Source: Methanobrevibacter sp. UBA412 (GTDB taxonomy: Archaea; Methanobacteriota; Methanobacteria; Methanobacteriales; Methanobacteriaceae). Taken from it: a stretch of DNA of 64,000 nt. The DNA lies in the NCBI GenBank assembly GCA_002495685.1, contig DAGJ01000024.1, forward strand, positions 9,350-73,349, given 5' to 3'. Position numbers and translations under genes: made by a program. The notes under the pieces were generated by a model. That model saw only the letters and a program-made list of their open reading frames with translations, was not told where the DNA came from and searched no databases. This document shows, piece after piece, positions 1-8,295 of the stretch; position 1 is the first letter of the stretch, and every line of letters begins with the position of its first letter.

Positions 1-107
1 TCAACTAAGTTTTTGACAGTGCCAATAAATATTTTAACAAATTATATAAAACATTAAGATTAAAAAAATTATTATTTATAATAAATTATTTTTAGGTTTT
101 TAGAAAA

Positions 108-1889
108 ATGATTAAATTTATTTTAAAATTTATAGGGTCTGAAGAAAAGAAAGAAGTCTTCATTGATGATCAAACATTTTTTGATTATTCTAATGGAGTT
201 GATAATGGAATTAATGAAAGTTCCGATTCAGATTCAGCTAATTTGATATTAGATTTGGGAACAAATGATTATAAAATCAAATATTCAAATTCTTTTAATC
301 ATGTAGTTTTAAATCACATATTTAAATTTGAAATCAATCAACCTTTTTTTGAATCCCTTCCTATTTTTAAAGATTTAGGTTTAAAAGAAATTTTGGAGAA
401 TATGGAGGAGAATTCAGAGTGTAAATTCAATATTTTCATTTTTCAAGATGATGTTTTAATGCATAATTTTAAAATAACTATTATAAGAACTCCTCACTCT
501 TATGTATGTTTATCTTCATCTATAGGAAATAAATATTTTAAACAAATTTCTCCGCGTGTTTTAAAGTCTTCATCTGAAGCTATATGTTTTATTCAAGATA
601 AAGTAATTGTTTATGTTAATAATTCATTTGCTAATCTAATTTCAAAATCAGTAGAACAATTAGAGGGTTTAAAATTGTATCCTGGAATGAATTTTCCTGG
701 AGCTGACGATAATCAATTATTAAAAGCATTTAACGATTTAAATGAGGGTAAATATTTTTATCATAATCAAGATTTAAAAACAAAAGTTAATGGTGTTGAA
801 TGTAGTTTTAAAATTTTTTTATCTGCAATGTCTTATAAAAATAATCCTGCAGTTTTACTTACAGCTATTGATGTTACTAAACAAAATTTATTAAATGAAA
901 TTTCATTTAATAATAATAATGAGATTCAAACTCTTAGAAGTATTGGAAATATTGCAGTGTTTAAACAAAAAATTAATAATGCGGAAATAACTTGGTCTCC
1001 TGAATATTTAACAATTATGGGTAAATTACCAACTTATAAATCACTCAAATCTGATTTATTTGATTACATTATAGATGAAGATAAAAATTTATTTGAAAAA
1101 ACATGGATTAAATCTATTAGGACAAAAAATGATGCAATTTCAGAGTTTAGGATTAAAAATGATGAAGGTAAATTAAAATATTTATATTTATACTCTAAAA
1201 TTCAGTATGAGAATAATGGGAAAATTGTATCAATTAATGGTTTTATCCAAGATAGGACTGAAATTAATGAAAGTAGATATAAATTATTAAATGAATTAGA
1301 CCAAAGAGAAAATGCAATTAAAGAGATGCATTATGAATCTCAAAAAATATTAGATAATATTTTGAATCAAACAGATTTAAAGTTAAATACTGAAAATTTT
1401 AGCCCTAAATTCATTGTGGAAAAATCTCAGAATAGACGTAATGCTTTAAATTTAATTCAAGAAAAAATACATGAATCTCCTAATATATCTTCAATTAATG
1501 TTATTGATACATTAAATCCATTTATTAAAGTTCAATTAAAATTTTATAATGTAACTAATGTGAATTTTAATGTTAAAGTTTTAGCTAATATTTTTGTGTC
1601 CAGAAAGACAATGATTATCTTAGCATTAATAATAAATGAAATTATAGATAATATAATAAGAGAAGTTTCTACTTATCAAGAAGAAGAAGTTATAATGCGA
1701 GTAGATTTAAATGTACAGAAACATATTTCTATTTTTGTAGAAACTAGTGTTACAAATATTTATGCTCAATCTGATTTATCAACTAAAATTCTCAAATATT
1801 TAGTCAATGAATTGAAAGGTAGTTTAAAAATCAAAAGAAAAGAATTTAATACTTTAATTGATATATTTTTAGAACAAGAAAGTGTTTAA
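108..1889 (+). CDS. PAS-domain protein with degenerate histidine-kinase domain
   Basis: This 593-residue protein looks like a cytoplasmic sensor. Two PAS-like domains are visible at about residues 150-265 and 275-395, each ending in a typical PAS/PAC exit (TAIDVTKQ and GFIQDRTE). The C-terminal part (about 405-590) aligns by eye with the HisKA_2 kinase encoded at 3403-4011: ALNLIQEKIHES matches MALSHEKVYES and LALIINEIIDN matches LGLIINEILSN. The kinase signatures are decayed. The phospho-acceptor box HHDVKNNLQ has become HYESQKILD, and the glycine-rich ATP boxes (DDGVGMP and NSLGM) are gone. It therefore probably senses or scaffolds rather than phosphorylates. There are no membrane segments. 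A TATA-like box lies at about 43-50, and the Shine-Dalgarno before the ATG is weak. The ligand is unknown. A catalytically active kinase cannot be strictly excluded. Confidence 0.75.
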   Translation: MIKFILKFIGSEEKKEVFIDDQTFFDYSNGVDNGINESSDSDSANLILDLGTNDYKIKYSNSFNHVVLNHIFKFEINQPFFESLPIFKDLGLKEILENMEENSECKFNIFIFQDDVLMHNFKITIIRTPHSYVCLSSSIGNKYFKQISPRVLKSSSEAICFIQDKVIVYVNNSFANLISKSVEQLEGLKLYPGMNFPGADDNQLLKAFNDLNEGKYFYHNQDLKTKVNGVECSFKIFLSAMSYKNNPAVLLTAIDVTKQNLLNEISFNNNNEIQTLRSIGNIAVFKQKINNAEITWSPEYLTIMGKLPTYKSLKSDLFDYIIDEDKNLFEKTWIKSIRTKNDAISEFRIKNDEGKLKYLYLYSKIQYENNGKIVSINGFIQDRTEINESRYKLLNELDQRENAIKEMHYESQKILDNILNQTDLKLNTENFSPKFIVEKSQNRRNALNLIQEKIHESPNISSINVIDTLNPFIKVQLKFYNVTNVNFNVKVLANIFVSRKTMIILALIINEIIDNIIREVSTYQEEEVIMRVDLNVQKHISIFVETSVTNIYAQSDLSTKILKYLVNELKGSLKIKRKEFNTLIDIFLEQESV

Positions 1890-1925
1890 TTTAAAGTTTT
1901 AATATTTCTTTAGAAAATAGAATTT

Positions 1926-2153
1926 TTATTTTTTTTCAGTTTGATCAAGTTCTTCTAATCTTTTTTGAAATTTTTTTATTTCTATATTTAAATCTTGTAA
2001 ATTTAATAAAAGATGGCTTGCTTCAACACAGTCATCTGATTTTATAAATGAGTATATTTGAGTTAAATATTCTTTTTTTAATATTTGCAAAGAATCTTCT
2101 AAATTGATTAATGTTTCTTTATCATAATCATATATACTACTTTTATCGTTAAT
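1926..2153 (-). CDS. Small hypothetical protein, possible ATT start
   Basis: An open frame of 75 codons follows the response regulator gene on the same strand with 20 bases between them. A GGAG Shine-Dalgarno (2165-2162) sits 8 bases before an ATT codon. No ATG, GTG or TTG lies between the upstream in-frame stop and the first third of the frame. The predicted product is charged and helical (EDSLQILKKEYLTQIYSF; KKFQKRLEELDQTEKK), has no hydrophobic segment, and could form a short helical hairpin or coiled coil. The codon use (many AAA, GAA, TTA) matches neighbouring genes. Its position suggests co-transcription with the response regulator. I do not recognise a family. The alternative is an untranslated 3' region. 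Confidence 0.45.
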   Translation of the reverse strand: MNDKSSIYDYDKETLINLEDSLQILKKEYLTQIYSFIKSDDCVEASHLLLNLQDLNIEIKKFQKRLEELDQTEKK

Positions 2154-2173
2154 TTTTTAATCTCCAAAATGTT

Positions 2174-3022
2174 TTAATTTTTAGAATCTTTAGATTTTTT
2201 AATTGCAATTTTGATAATATACTTTAATTCACGATCATTGAATGGCTTAGATATATAACCTGAAGGTGTAGTTTTTAATGCATTTTCAATTATCTCTTTA
2301 TTGGTATTTGCAGTTAAAAATATAATTGGTATATCTTTTGTTTTTTGTATTTCTTGTGTAGCTTCAATACCATTCATTTCCCCTTTCAACATTATATCCA
2401 TAAGAATTAAATCGGGATTAACTTCATCAGCTTTTTTAACTGCTTCTTCTCCGTAAGCAATAGTTCCTGGAACATTATAACCAAAATCTTCAAGTCTTAA
2501 TTTAATGTCTAATGCAGTAATCATTTCATCTTCAACTACTAAAATGGTATCTTTGTTTTCTTTAGAAACTTCTGCAGTTTTGTTTTCTTTTTGTTGATTT
2601 GGTTTTTTTATTGGTTTCTTTTGGGGTTGTTTTGGAATTGTTTCTTTATTTGCTGCTTCTGATTTCCCAATACTTTCTTCTATTGCGTTTTTAAATTCAT
2701 TATCATCAAAGGGCTTTTTAATTACATCAACATTAGTAAAGTTTGATTCTTCAAGAATTTTTTGACCATCATGCCCAGTTAAATAAATAACATTTATTCC
2801 ATCTTCTAATATTTTTTGGGATGCTTCTATTCCATTCATATCTCCTTTCAGACCAACATCCATAAGAACAAGATTTGGTTTTTTGTTTAATGCTGTTTCG
2901 ATTGCTTTTTCTCCGTCTGAAACAATTCCTATAATCTCATAACCCATGTCTTCAAGACGAAATTTTATATCAGTTGCGGTTATGAGTTCGTCTTCAACAA
3001 TAAGAATTTTCTTTTTGGACAT
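2174..3022 (-). CDS. Response regulator with two receiver domains
   Basis: This 282-residue protein has two CheY-like receiver domains and no output domain. Receiver 1 spans about residues 4-118 (acidic pair EDE, phospho-acceptor Asp in LVLMDVGLKG, later Thr in LTGHDG and Lys in KKPF). Receiver 2 spans about 158-276 (VVEDE, LILMDIMLKG, LTANT, SKPF). A Lys/Gln/Pro-rich linker (about 122-157) joins them. Both aspartates are intact, so both domains should accept phosphate. The two domains share MNGIEA and YEE/GEKA-type stretches, so an internal duplication is likely. The ATG follows AAGGAAG. It is divergent from the kinase gene at 3403, its most likely partner, and near the PAS protein at 108. 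With no DNA-binding domain it probably signals through protein contacts or phosphate relay. Confidence 0.88.
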   Translation of the reverse strand: MSKKKILIVEDELITATDIKFRLEDMGYEIIGIVSDGEKAIETALNKKPNLVLMDVGLKGDMNGIEASQKILEDGINVIYLTGHDGQKILEESNFTNVDVIKKPFDDNEFKNAIEESIGKSEAANKETIPKQPQKKPIKKPNQQKENKTAEVSKENKDTILVVEDEMITALDIKLRLEDFGYNVPGTIAYGEEAVKKADEVNPDLILMDIMLKGEMNGIEATQEIQKTKDIPIIFLTANTNKEIIENALKTTPSGYISKPFNDRELKYIIKIAIKKSKDSKN

Positions 3023-3402
3023 CTTTTTTCTTCCTTAATATAATTCCTTAATTTAAAAGTTTTATGTGTAAAAATTTTAATTTATTAATTTTTAAAAAGA
3101 ATTAAATAATTTTTTAATTATTATATCTTTTTAAAAAAATATGATATGGAAATCTTAAAATTTTAAATTTTTTATATATCTATTTATTTTTTCTGTATTG
3201 TATATAAATTTTATTATAATTTTCATTTTTATTTTTATAAATTTTTTAATAATTTAAAATTTAAATAATAAGTTTAATAGATTATACTATAATAATGAAT
3301 TTTTCTCTGATATGTTTCATTTTAAAATTTTTGGAGGAATATTTAATTTGAAAAAAATTTGATTAAAAATTAAAATTTTTTTAGACTTTGGAGGAATTGA
3401 TT
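3023..3402. other. Divergent intergenic region, response regulator / kinase
   Basis: About 380 bases of extremely A+T-rich DNA lie between divergent genes. I see no coding frame. Many TATA-like stretches occur, so no single promoter can be chosen with confidence. A GGAGGA Shine-Dalgarno at 3333-3338 precedes TTG AAA AAA ATT TGA (3348-3362), which resembles the true ribosome site of the kinase gene about 57 bases downstream. Confidence 0.5.
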
Positions 3403-4011
3403 ATGGCTAGAGAATATGTGGGTGAACAAAAGCTGTTGAGAGATGTTCATCATGATGTTAAAAATAATTTGCAAGTACTTATAAGTTTATTGAATTTAGA
3501 GGGTCGTTTTGATACTTCTACAAAAAAAGAAATTATTGAAAAATCTGGTGAAAGAATTAGATCCATGGCCTTATCTCATGAAAAGGTTTATGAATCAGAA
3601 GATATTGCACATGTTAATTTAAATAGTTTTTTGACTTCTTTTGTTAGAGATATGAATGCTTTAAGTTCTCAACCTAATATTACTACAAATATTGATGCTG
3701 AGGATATTGAAGTAAAATTAGATGTTTCTATTCCTTTAGGCTTAATAATTAATGAAATTTTATCTAATACTGCAAAACATGCTTTTCCGAATAATGAGGA
3801 GGGTAATTTGAATATTAGTTTAAAAAAAGATGAATCTGATGCTATTTTAATAATAAGTGATGATGGTGTGGGAATGCCTGAGGATGTTGGTCCGGGTAAT
3901 TCTTTAGGTATGACTATTATTTATAGTTTAGCTGGCCAAATAAATGCTGATTTAACTCTTGATAAAGAAAATGGTACAAAATATATTATTAAATTCCCTA
4001 TTGAACAATGA
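3403..4011 (+). CDS. Histidine kinase, HisKA_2 type, lacking a sensor domain
   Basis: A compact cytoplasmic kinase of 203 residues made only of the catalytic core. The HisKA_2 dimerisation/phospho-acceptor box HHDVKNNLQVLISLLNLE lies near residue 15. The ATP-binding domain shows the N box (INEILSNTAKHAF), the G1 box DDGVGMP and the G2-like NSLGMTIIYSLA. There is no PAS, GAF or membrane segment, so its input must come from another protein, plausibly the PAS pseudokinase at 108-1889, which shares the same fold. I chose the ATG at 3403 because GGAGGA (3390-3395) lies 7 bases upstream. An in-frame TTG at 3388 overlaps that site and is unlikely. The probable phosphate acceptor is the double-receiver protein encoded divergently. 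Confidence 0.88.
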   Translation: MAREYVGEQKLLRDVHHDVKNNLQVLISLLNLEGRFDTSTKKEIIEKSGERIRSMALSHEKVYESEDIAHVNLNSFLTSFVRDMNALSSQPNITTNIDAEDIEVKLDVSIPLGLIINEILSNTAKHAFPNNEEGNLNISLKKDESDAILIISDDGVGMPEDVGPGNSLGMTIIYSLAGQINADLTLDKENGTKYIIKFPIEQ

Positions 4012-4148
4012 AGAATTTATTCTTATTTTTTTTAACTCAAGTTTAAATAGTATAAAGAACTTATCTAAAATATAGTATATGAATTTTTTAAATTTTATTA
4101 TTAAATTCAATTTTAAATTAATCAATTTAACTAATTATAGGTGTTTGA

Positions 4149-4310
4149 ATGGCAAAGAAAGATGATAAAATGAGTATGCCTATGAGTGGTGCGGGTTTAG
4201 TAAGATATTTTGATGATGAAAGTGTAGGACCAAAACTTTCTCCTGAAGTTATCGTTGTTGTAACAATTATCTTAGCTATTTTCTGTTTCGTTTTAAGATA
4301 CTCAGTTTAA
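4149..4310 (+). CDS. secG: Preprotein translocase subunit SecG (Sec61 beta)
   Basis: A 53-residue protein. A polar N-terminus rich in Met, Gly and Ser (MSMPMSGAGLVRYFDDE) is followed by the conserved segment GPKLSPEVIVV and one C-terminal membrane helix (VVVTIILAIFCFVLRY). This layout and the KLSPEVVV-type motif are characteristic of the archaeal Sec61-beta homologue, the small tail-anchored partner of SecY and SecE in the translocation pore. AGGTG lies just upstream of the ATG. It stands alone between the kinase gene and the polymerase gene. Confidence 0.9.
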   Translation: MAKKDDKMSMPMSGAGLVRYFDDESVGPKLSPEVIVVVTIILAIFCFVLRYSV

Positions 4311-4342
4311 ACAATTTAAATTTAACAATAAATATTTTTTAT

Positions 4343-4361
4343 TACTTTTTTGAAAAAAGTA
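4343..4361 (+). terminator. Hairpin with T-rich tail after secG
   Basis: An inverted repeat (TACTTTTTT / AAAAAAGTA around one G) starts 32 bases after the secG stop and is followed by a T-rich stretch. Because the stem is almost all A:T it is weak, and a T-tract alone could serve as an archaeal terminator. Confidence 0.4.
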
Positions 4362-4536
4362 TTCTTCTATTTTTAAATTATTTTTTATTTTTAAATATTT
4401 TTTTTATTAACATTAAATAAAAAAATTTTAATATTGAATTTTTATACACATATTATTTGTATATAAAATCTAAATTAAAAAAAATAATGAATAGATAATA
4501 TAAAAATTTTAATTAATACAGTTATTTAGTGATATA

Positions 4537-7500
4537 ATGGATTATTTCAAAAGATTAGAGCAAGAAACAAAAGATTTGTATGAAATAGCTAATAAAGCTA
4601 GATCTAAAGGTTTAGATGTTGAAACTAAAACTGAAATTCCATTAGCAAAGGATTTAGCAGAAAGAGTAGAGGGGCTTGTAGGTCCAGAAGGTATAGCTAA
4701 ACGAATCAAAGAATTAGAAAATGATATGAGTAGGGAAGAAGTTGCATTTCAAATAGCTGCTGAAATAGCTTCTCAAGATGTTGATGAAACTGGGGAAAAA
4801 GAAGCTGAAAAGAAAGAACAACTTGCTGATCAAGGTTTAAGGACTGCTTTAGCTATATTGACTGAAGGGGTTGTTGCAGCTCCATTAGAAGGCATAGCTA
4901 AAGTTGCTATTAAAAAGAATTTTGATAATACTAAATATTTAGCTGTTTATTTTGCTGGACCTATTCGTAGTGCTGGAGGTACTGCTGCTGCATTAGCTGT
5001 TTTATTAGGGGATAAAATTAAACTTGCCACTGGATTAAGTAATTATAAACCTATTAATGATGAAATAGAAAGATATGTTGAAGAAGTTGAGTTATATGAA
5101 TCAGAAGTTACTAATCTTCAATATTCTCCAACTTCTGATGAAGTAAGAACTGCTGCAAGTAATATACCAGTTGAAGTAACTGGAGAAGCTACTGATCAGA
5201 TTGAAGTTTCACATAAAGATATGGAAAGGGTAGAAACAAATAATATTCGGGGTGGAGCACTTCTTGCTATGATTGAAGGAATTGTCCAAAAAGCTAAAAA
5301 GATTATCAAATATTCAAATACATTAGGGTTACCTGGTTGGGATTGGTTAAAGGAGTTTACACATGAAAAACCTAAAGAGGATGAAAAAGAGGATGAAAAT
5401 AAAGAAGATTCCTCACCTAAATATATCCAAGATATTATTGGTGGTAGACCAGTATTAGGTTATCCTTCTGAAAAAGGGGCTTTTAGATTAAGATATGGGC
5501 GGTCTCGAAATACTGGTTTAGCTGCTATGGGTGTTAATCCTGCAACTATGGAATTAGTGGGATTTTTAGCGGTAGGTACTCAACTAAAAATCGAATTTCC
5601 AGGTAAAGGAACTTGTGTTGTTCCAGTAGATTCTATTGATGGGCCTATTGTTAAACTTAAAAATGGTAATGTAATTAAAGTGGATACTGTTAAGGAAGCT
5701 AAGAAAGTTAAAAATAATGTTTCTGAAATTCTCTTTTTAGGAGATATGCTAGTTGCATTTGGAGAATTTTTAAGAAACAATCAACCAATGTTAGGTGCTG
5801 CTTGGTGTGAGGAGTGGTGGATTGAAACAATTAGAAATTCCAAGAAATATATTAATGATAATAAAAATTTAGATTTGGAAAAACTTGAAACTGAAAAATT
5901 ATCTGCTAAGGAAGCATTTAATTTTTCAGAAGAATATGATGTTCCTTTACACCCTAATTATGTCTATTACTATAATGATGTTACAATAAAAGATTTGAAT
6001 GCTTTAATCAAATGGTTAAATTCTTTTAAAGATTCTTTTATTGAAGGTGAAGTTTTTGTCTTAGATCTTTCTTACCAAAAACGTATTTTAGAAGTATTAG
6101 GAATACCTCATGAATTAAAAGATTCTAAAGTACTAATTAATTCGGAAATAGCCTATGCGTTATTACATACTTTAACTAATAATCTAGATGAATCTAAAGA
6201 TAGTACTATTGATGCTTTAAATGATATTTCTAATATTGAAATTAAAAATAAAGCTCCTACTTATATAGGAACTCGTGTGGGTCGGCCTGAAAAATCTAAA
6301 GAAAGATTAATGAAACCTGCACCTCATTCACTTTTCCCCATAGGTCATGATGGTGGAAGTAGAAGATTAATTGCAGAAGCTGCTAAAAAAGGTAATATTA
6401 GAGTTGATATTGCAAGAAGAAAATGCCCTGAATGTCAATCAATTTCATTTTCATCTTTATGTCCTAATTGTGGAACACCAACTATAAAAGGCAATCCTAA
6501 AACAAGAACAATTAATTTAGGGGCAATGTTAAAAAAAGCTTCAGATAATGTTGGAGTAAGACAAGTTGATGAAATGAAAGGTGTTGTAGGTTTAATTTCT
6601 GAGGATAAATTACCTGAACCTTTAGAAAAAGGTATTTTACGAGCTAAAAATAATGTATATACTTTTAAAGAAGCTACTATTAGACATGATTCTACAGATT
6701 TACCATTAACACATTTTATTCCAAGTGAAATTGGGGTTACTGTAAAAAAACTTTTGGATATGGGTTATGAACACGATTGTTATGGTCAACCAATTGAAAA
6801 TGAAAATCAAATTATTGAACTAAAAGTTCAGGATATTGTTGTTTCTACAAATTGTGGAGAATATTTAGTTAATGTGGCCAATTATATAGATGATTTATTA
6901 GAAAAATTTTATGGAATGGATCGTTTTTATAATGCTACCTGTAAAGAAGATTTAATCGGTCAATTAATTGCAGGTTTAGCTCCTCATACATCTGCAGGTG
7001 TTTTAGGTCGTATTGTAGGGTTTACAGAAGCTTTAGCTTGTTATGCTCATCCTTATTTCCATTCTGCTAAAAGAAGAAATTGTGATAGTGATGAAGACAG
7101 TGTTATTCTTTTGTTAGATGCTTTAATTAATTTTTCAAAATCTTATCTTCCAAGTACTCGTGGAGGAAGTATGGATGCTCCATTAGTTTTATCTTCTAGA
7201 ATTGATCCTGAAGAAATAGATGATGAATCTCAGAAAGTAGATATTATGTCTAAATTTTCTTTAGAATTTTTTGAAAAAACTCAAAAGCCATATAAACCTT
7301 CAGAACTTTTAGAGTATGTTGATAATGTTGGAATGCATCTTGGTACTCCAGAACAATATGAAAATTTAATGTTTTCTCATCATACTTCTAGTATTCATGC
7401 TGGACCTCATCTTTGTCTTTATAAAAGGTTAAATTCAATGCCTGATAAAGTTGAAGCTCAAATTAATCTTGCTGAAAAAGTTAGAGCTGTTGATCAACGT

Positions 7501-7833
7501 GGTGTTGTTGAAGGTGTTCTTTCTTCTCATTTTTTACCTGATATTATGGGGAATGTTCGAGCATTTTCTAGACAGAAAGTTAGATGTACTAAATGTAATG
7601 CTAAATATAGGAGAATGCCACTTACAGGTAAATGTAAGTGTGGAGGTAACCTTGTTATGAGTGTTTCTAAAGGTTCAGTTACTAAATATCTTGAAATATC
7701 CCAAAATTTAGTTAATAGATATCCAGTTTCTCATTATTTATCTCAAAGATTAGAAATTCAAGAATTTGGTATTAATTCTTTATTTGAAAGTGATAAATCT
7801 AAGCAAAGTTCTTTAGATATATTCTTTGGTTAA
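4537..7833 (+). CDS. polC: DNA polymerase D large subunit DP2
   Basis: Catalytic subunit of the euryarchaeal replicative polymerase PolD, 1098 residues, within the usual range and with no intein. Recognisable blocks include YFAGPIRSAGGTAAAL near residue 138, GHDGGSRRLI near 607, a CxxC..CxxC zinc site (CPECQSISFSSLCPNCG) near 632, the catalytic core HSAKRRNCDSDEDS near 845, STRGGSMDAPLVL near 875, and a C-terminal zinc ribbon (CTKCNAKYRRMPLTGKCKCG). The last residues QSSLDIFFG form a PCNA-interacting peptide. The catalytic aspartates are present, but the core reads NCDSDED where NCDGDED is usual in the family as I recall it. The small subunit DP1 is not in this window. Confidence 0.95.
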   Translation: MDYFKRLEQETKDLYEIANKARSKGLDVETKTEIPLAKDLAERVEGLVGPEGIAKRIKELENDMSREEVAFQIAAEIASQDVDETGEKEAEKKEQLADQGLRTALAILTEGVVAAPLEGIAKVAIKKNFDNTKYLAVYFAGPIRSAGGTAAALAVLLGDKIKLATGLSNYKPINDEIERYVEEVELYESEVTNLQYSPTSDEVRTAASNIPVEVTGEATDQIEVSHKDMERVETNNIRGGALLAMIEGIVQKAKKIIKYSNTLGLPGWDWLKEFTHEKPKEDEKEDENKEDSSPKYIQDIIGGRPVLGYPSEKGAFRLRYGRSRNTGLAAMGVNPATMELVGFLAVGTQLKIEFPGKGTCVVPVDSIDGPIVKLKNGNVIKVDTVKEAKKVKNNVSEILFLGDMLVAFGEFLRNNQPMLGAAWCEEWWIETIRNSKKYINDNKNLDLEKLETEKLSAKEAFNFSEEYDVPLHPNYVYYYNDVTIKDLNALIKWLNSFKDSFIEGEVFVLDLSYQKRILEVLGIPHELKDSKVLINSEIAYALLHTLTNNLDESKDSTIDALNDISNIEIKNKAPTYIGTRVGRPEKSKERLMKPAPHSLFPIGHDGGSRRLIAEAAKKGNIRVDIARRKCPECQSISFSSLCPNCGTPTIKGNPKTRTINLGAMLKKASDNVGVRQVDEMKGVVGLISEDKLPEPLEKGILRAKNNVYTFKEATIRHDSTDLPLTHFIPSEIGVTVKKLLDMGYEHDCYGQPIENENQIIELKVQDIVVSTNCGEYLVNVANYIDDLLEKFYGMDRFYNATCKEDLIGQLIAGLAPHTSAGVLGRIVGFTEALACYAHPYFHSAKRRNCDSDEDSVILLLDALINFSKSYLPSTRGGSMDAPLVLSSRIDPEEIDDESQKVDIMSKFSLEFFEKTQKPYKPSELLEYVDNVGMHLGTPEQYENLMFSHHTSSIHAGPHLCLYKRLNSMPDKVEAQINLAEKVRAVDQRGVVEGVLSSHFLPDIMGNVRAFSRQKVRCTKCNAKYRRMPLTGKCKCGGNLVMSVSKGSVTKYLEISQNLVNRYPVSHYLSQRLEIQEFGINSLFESDKSKQSSLDIFFG

Positions 7834-8158
7834 TCTTTTTTAGTATTACTTTTTAAAATTTTTTTTATTTTATTTAACTATCCTTAATATTCAGAATTAC
7901 TATTTTTCTGTTGTTATATCTTTATTATTGATTTATACTCTCTTAAATTAATGATTATTAATTATTTATTTAAATTTAATATTTATTACTCCTCTTTTTA
8001 TCTTATTTATTCTCTTTGAAGTAATACTTTGATTAATTTTATATACTTATTTTCACAGAATATAATATGTTAAGTTTCCGTGATTTTTGGTTTTAATATT
8101 GTGATTTAATTATTTATTAATGCATTTTTGCACAAAATAATTAATTCATTTTGTTTAT
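7834..8158. other. Intergenic region without visible genes
   Basis: No convincing frame on either strand. The stretch is A+T-rich; its right end leads into the ribonucleotide reductase promoter described separately. Confidence 0.5.
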
Positions 8159-8197
8159 TTACGAACCTTTAGTAAAGTTACGAACATTTATATAATA
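8159..8197 (+). promoter_or_regulatory. nrdD promoter with tandem 13-bp repeats
   Basis: TTACGAACCTTTA (8159-8171) and TTACGAACATTTA (8178-8190) differ at one base and lie 19 bases apart start to start, nearly two helical turns. The second copy runs into a TATA-like box TTTATATAATA (8187-8197), about 100 bases before the nrdD start. The arrangement fits an operator whose occupancy would block TBP/TFB. The regulator is unknown. Confidence 0.55.
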
Positions 8198-8295
8198 GTA
8201 AGGATAAACAACTTTATTATATAAAATAAATTATTTTCACGAAAAAAAAAAAAAATAGAAATTTTTTATTTATTACCAATGTGGGGTATTATATA

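Noticed and set aside
4537..7833. Intein in the PolD large subunit
   Set aside because: The protein has normal length and uninterrupted conserved blocks.
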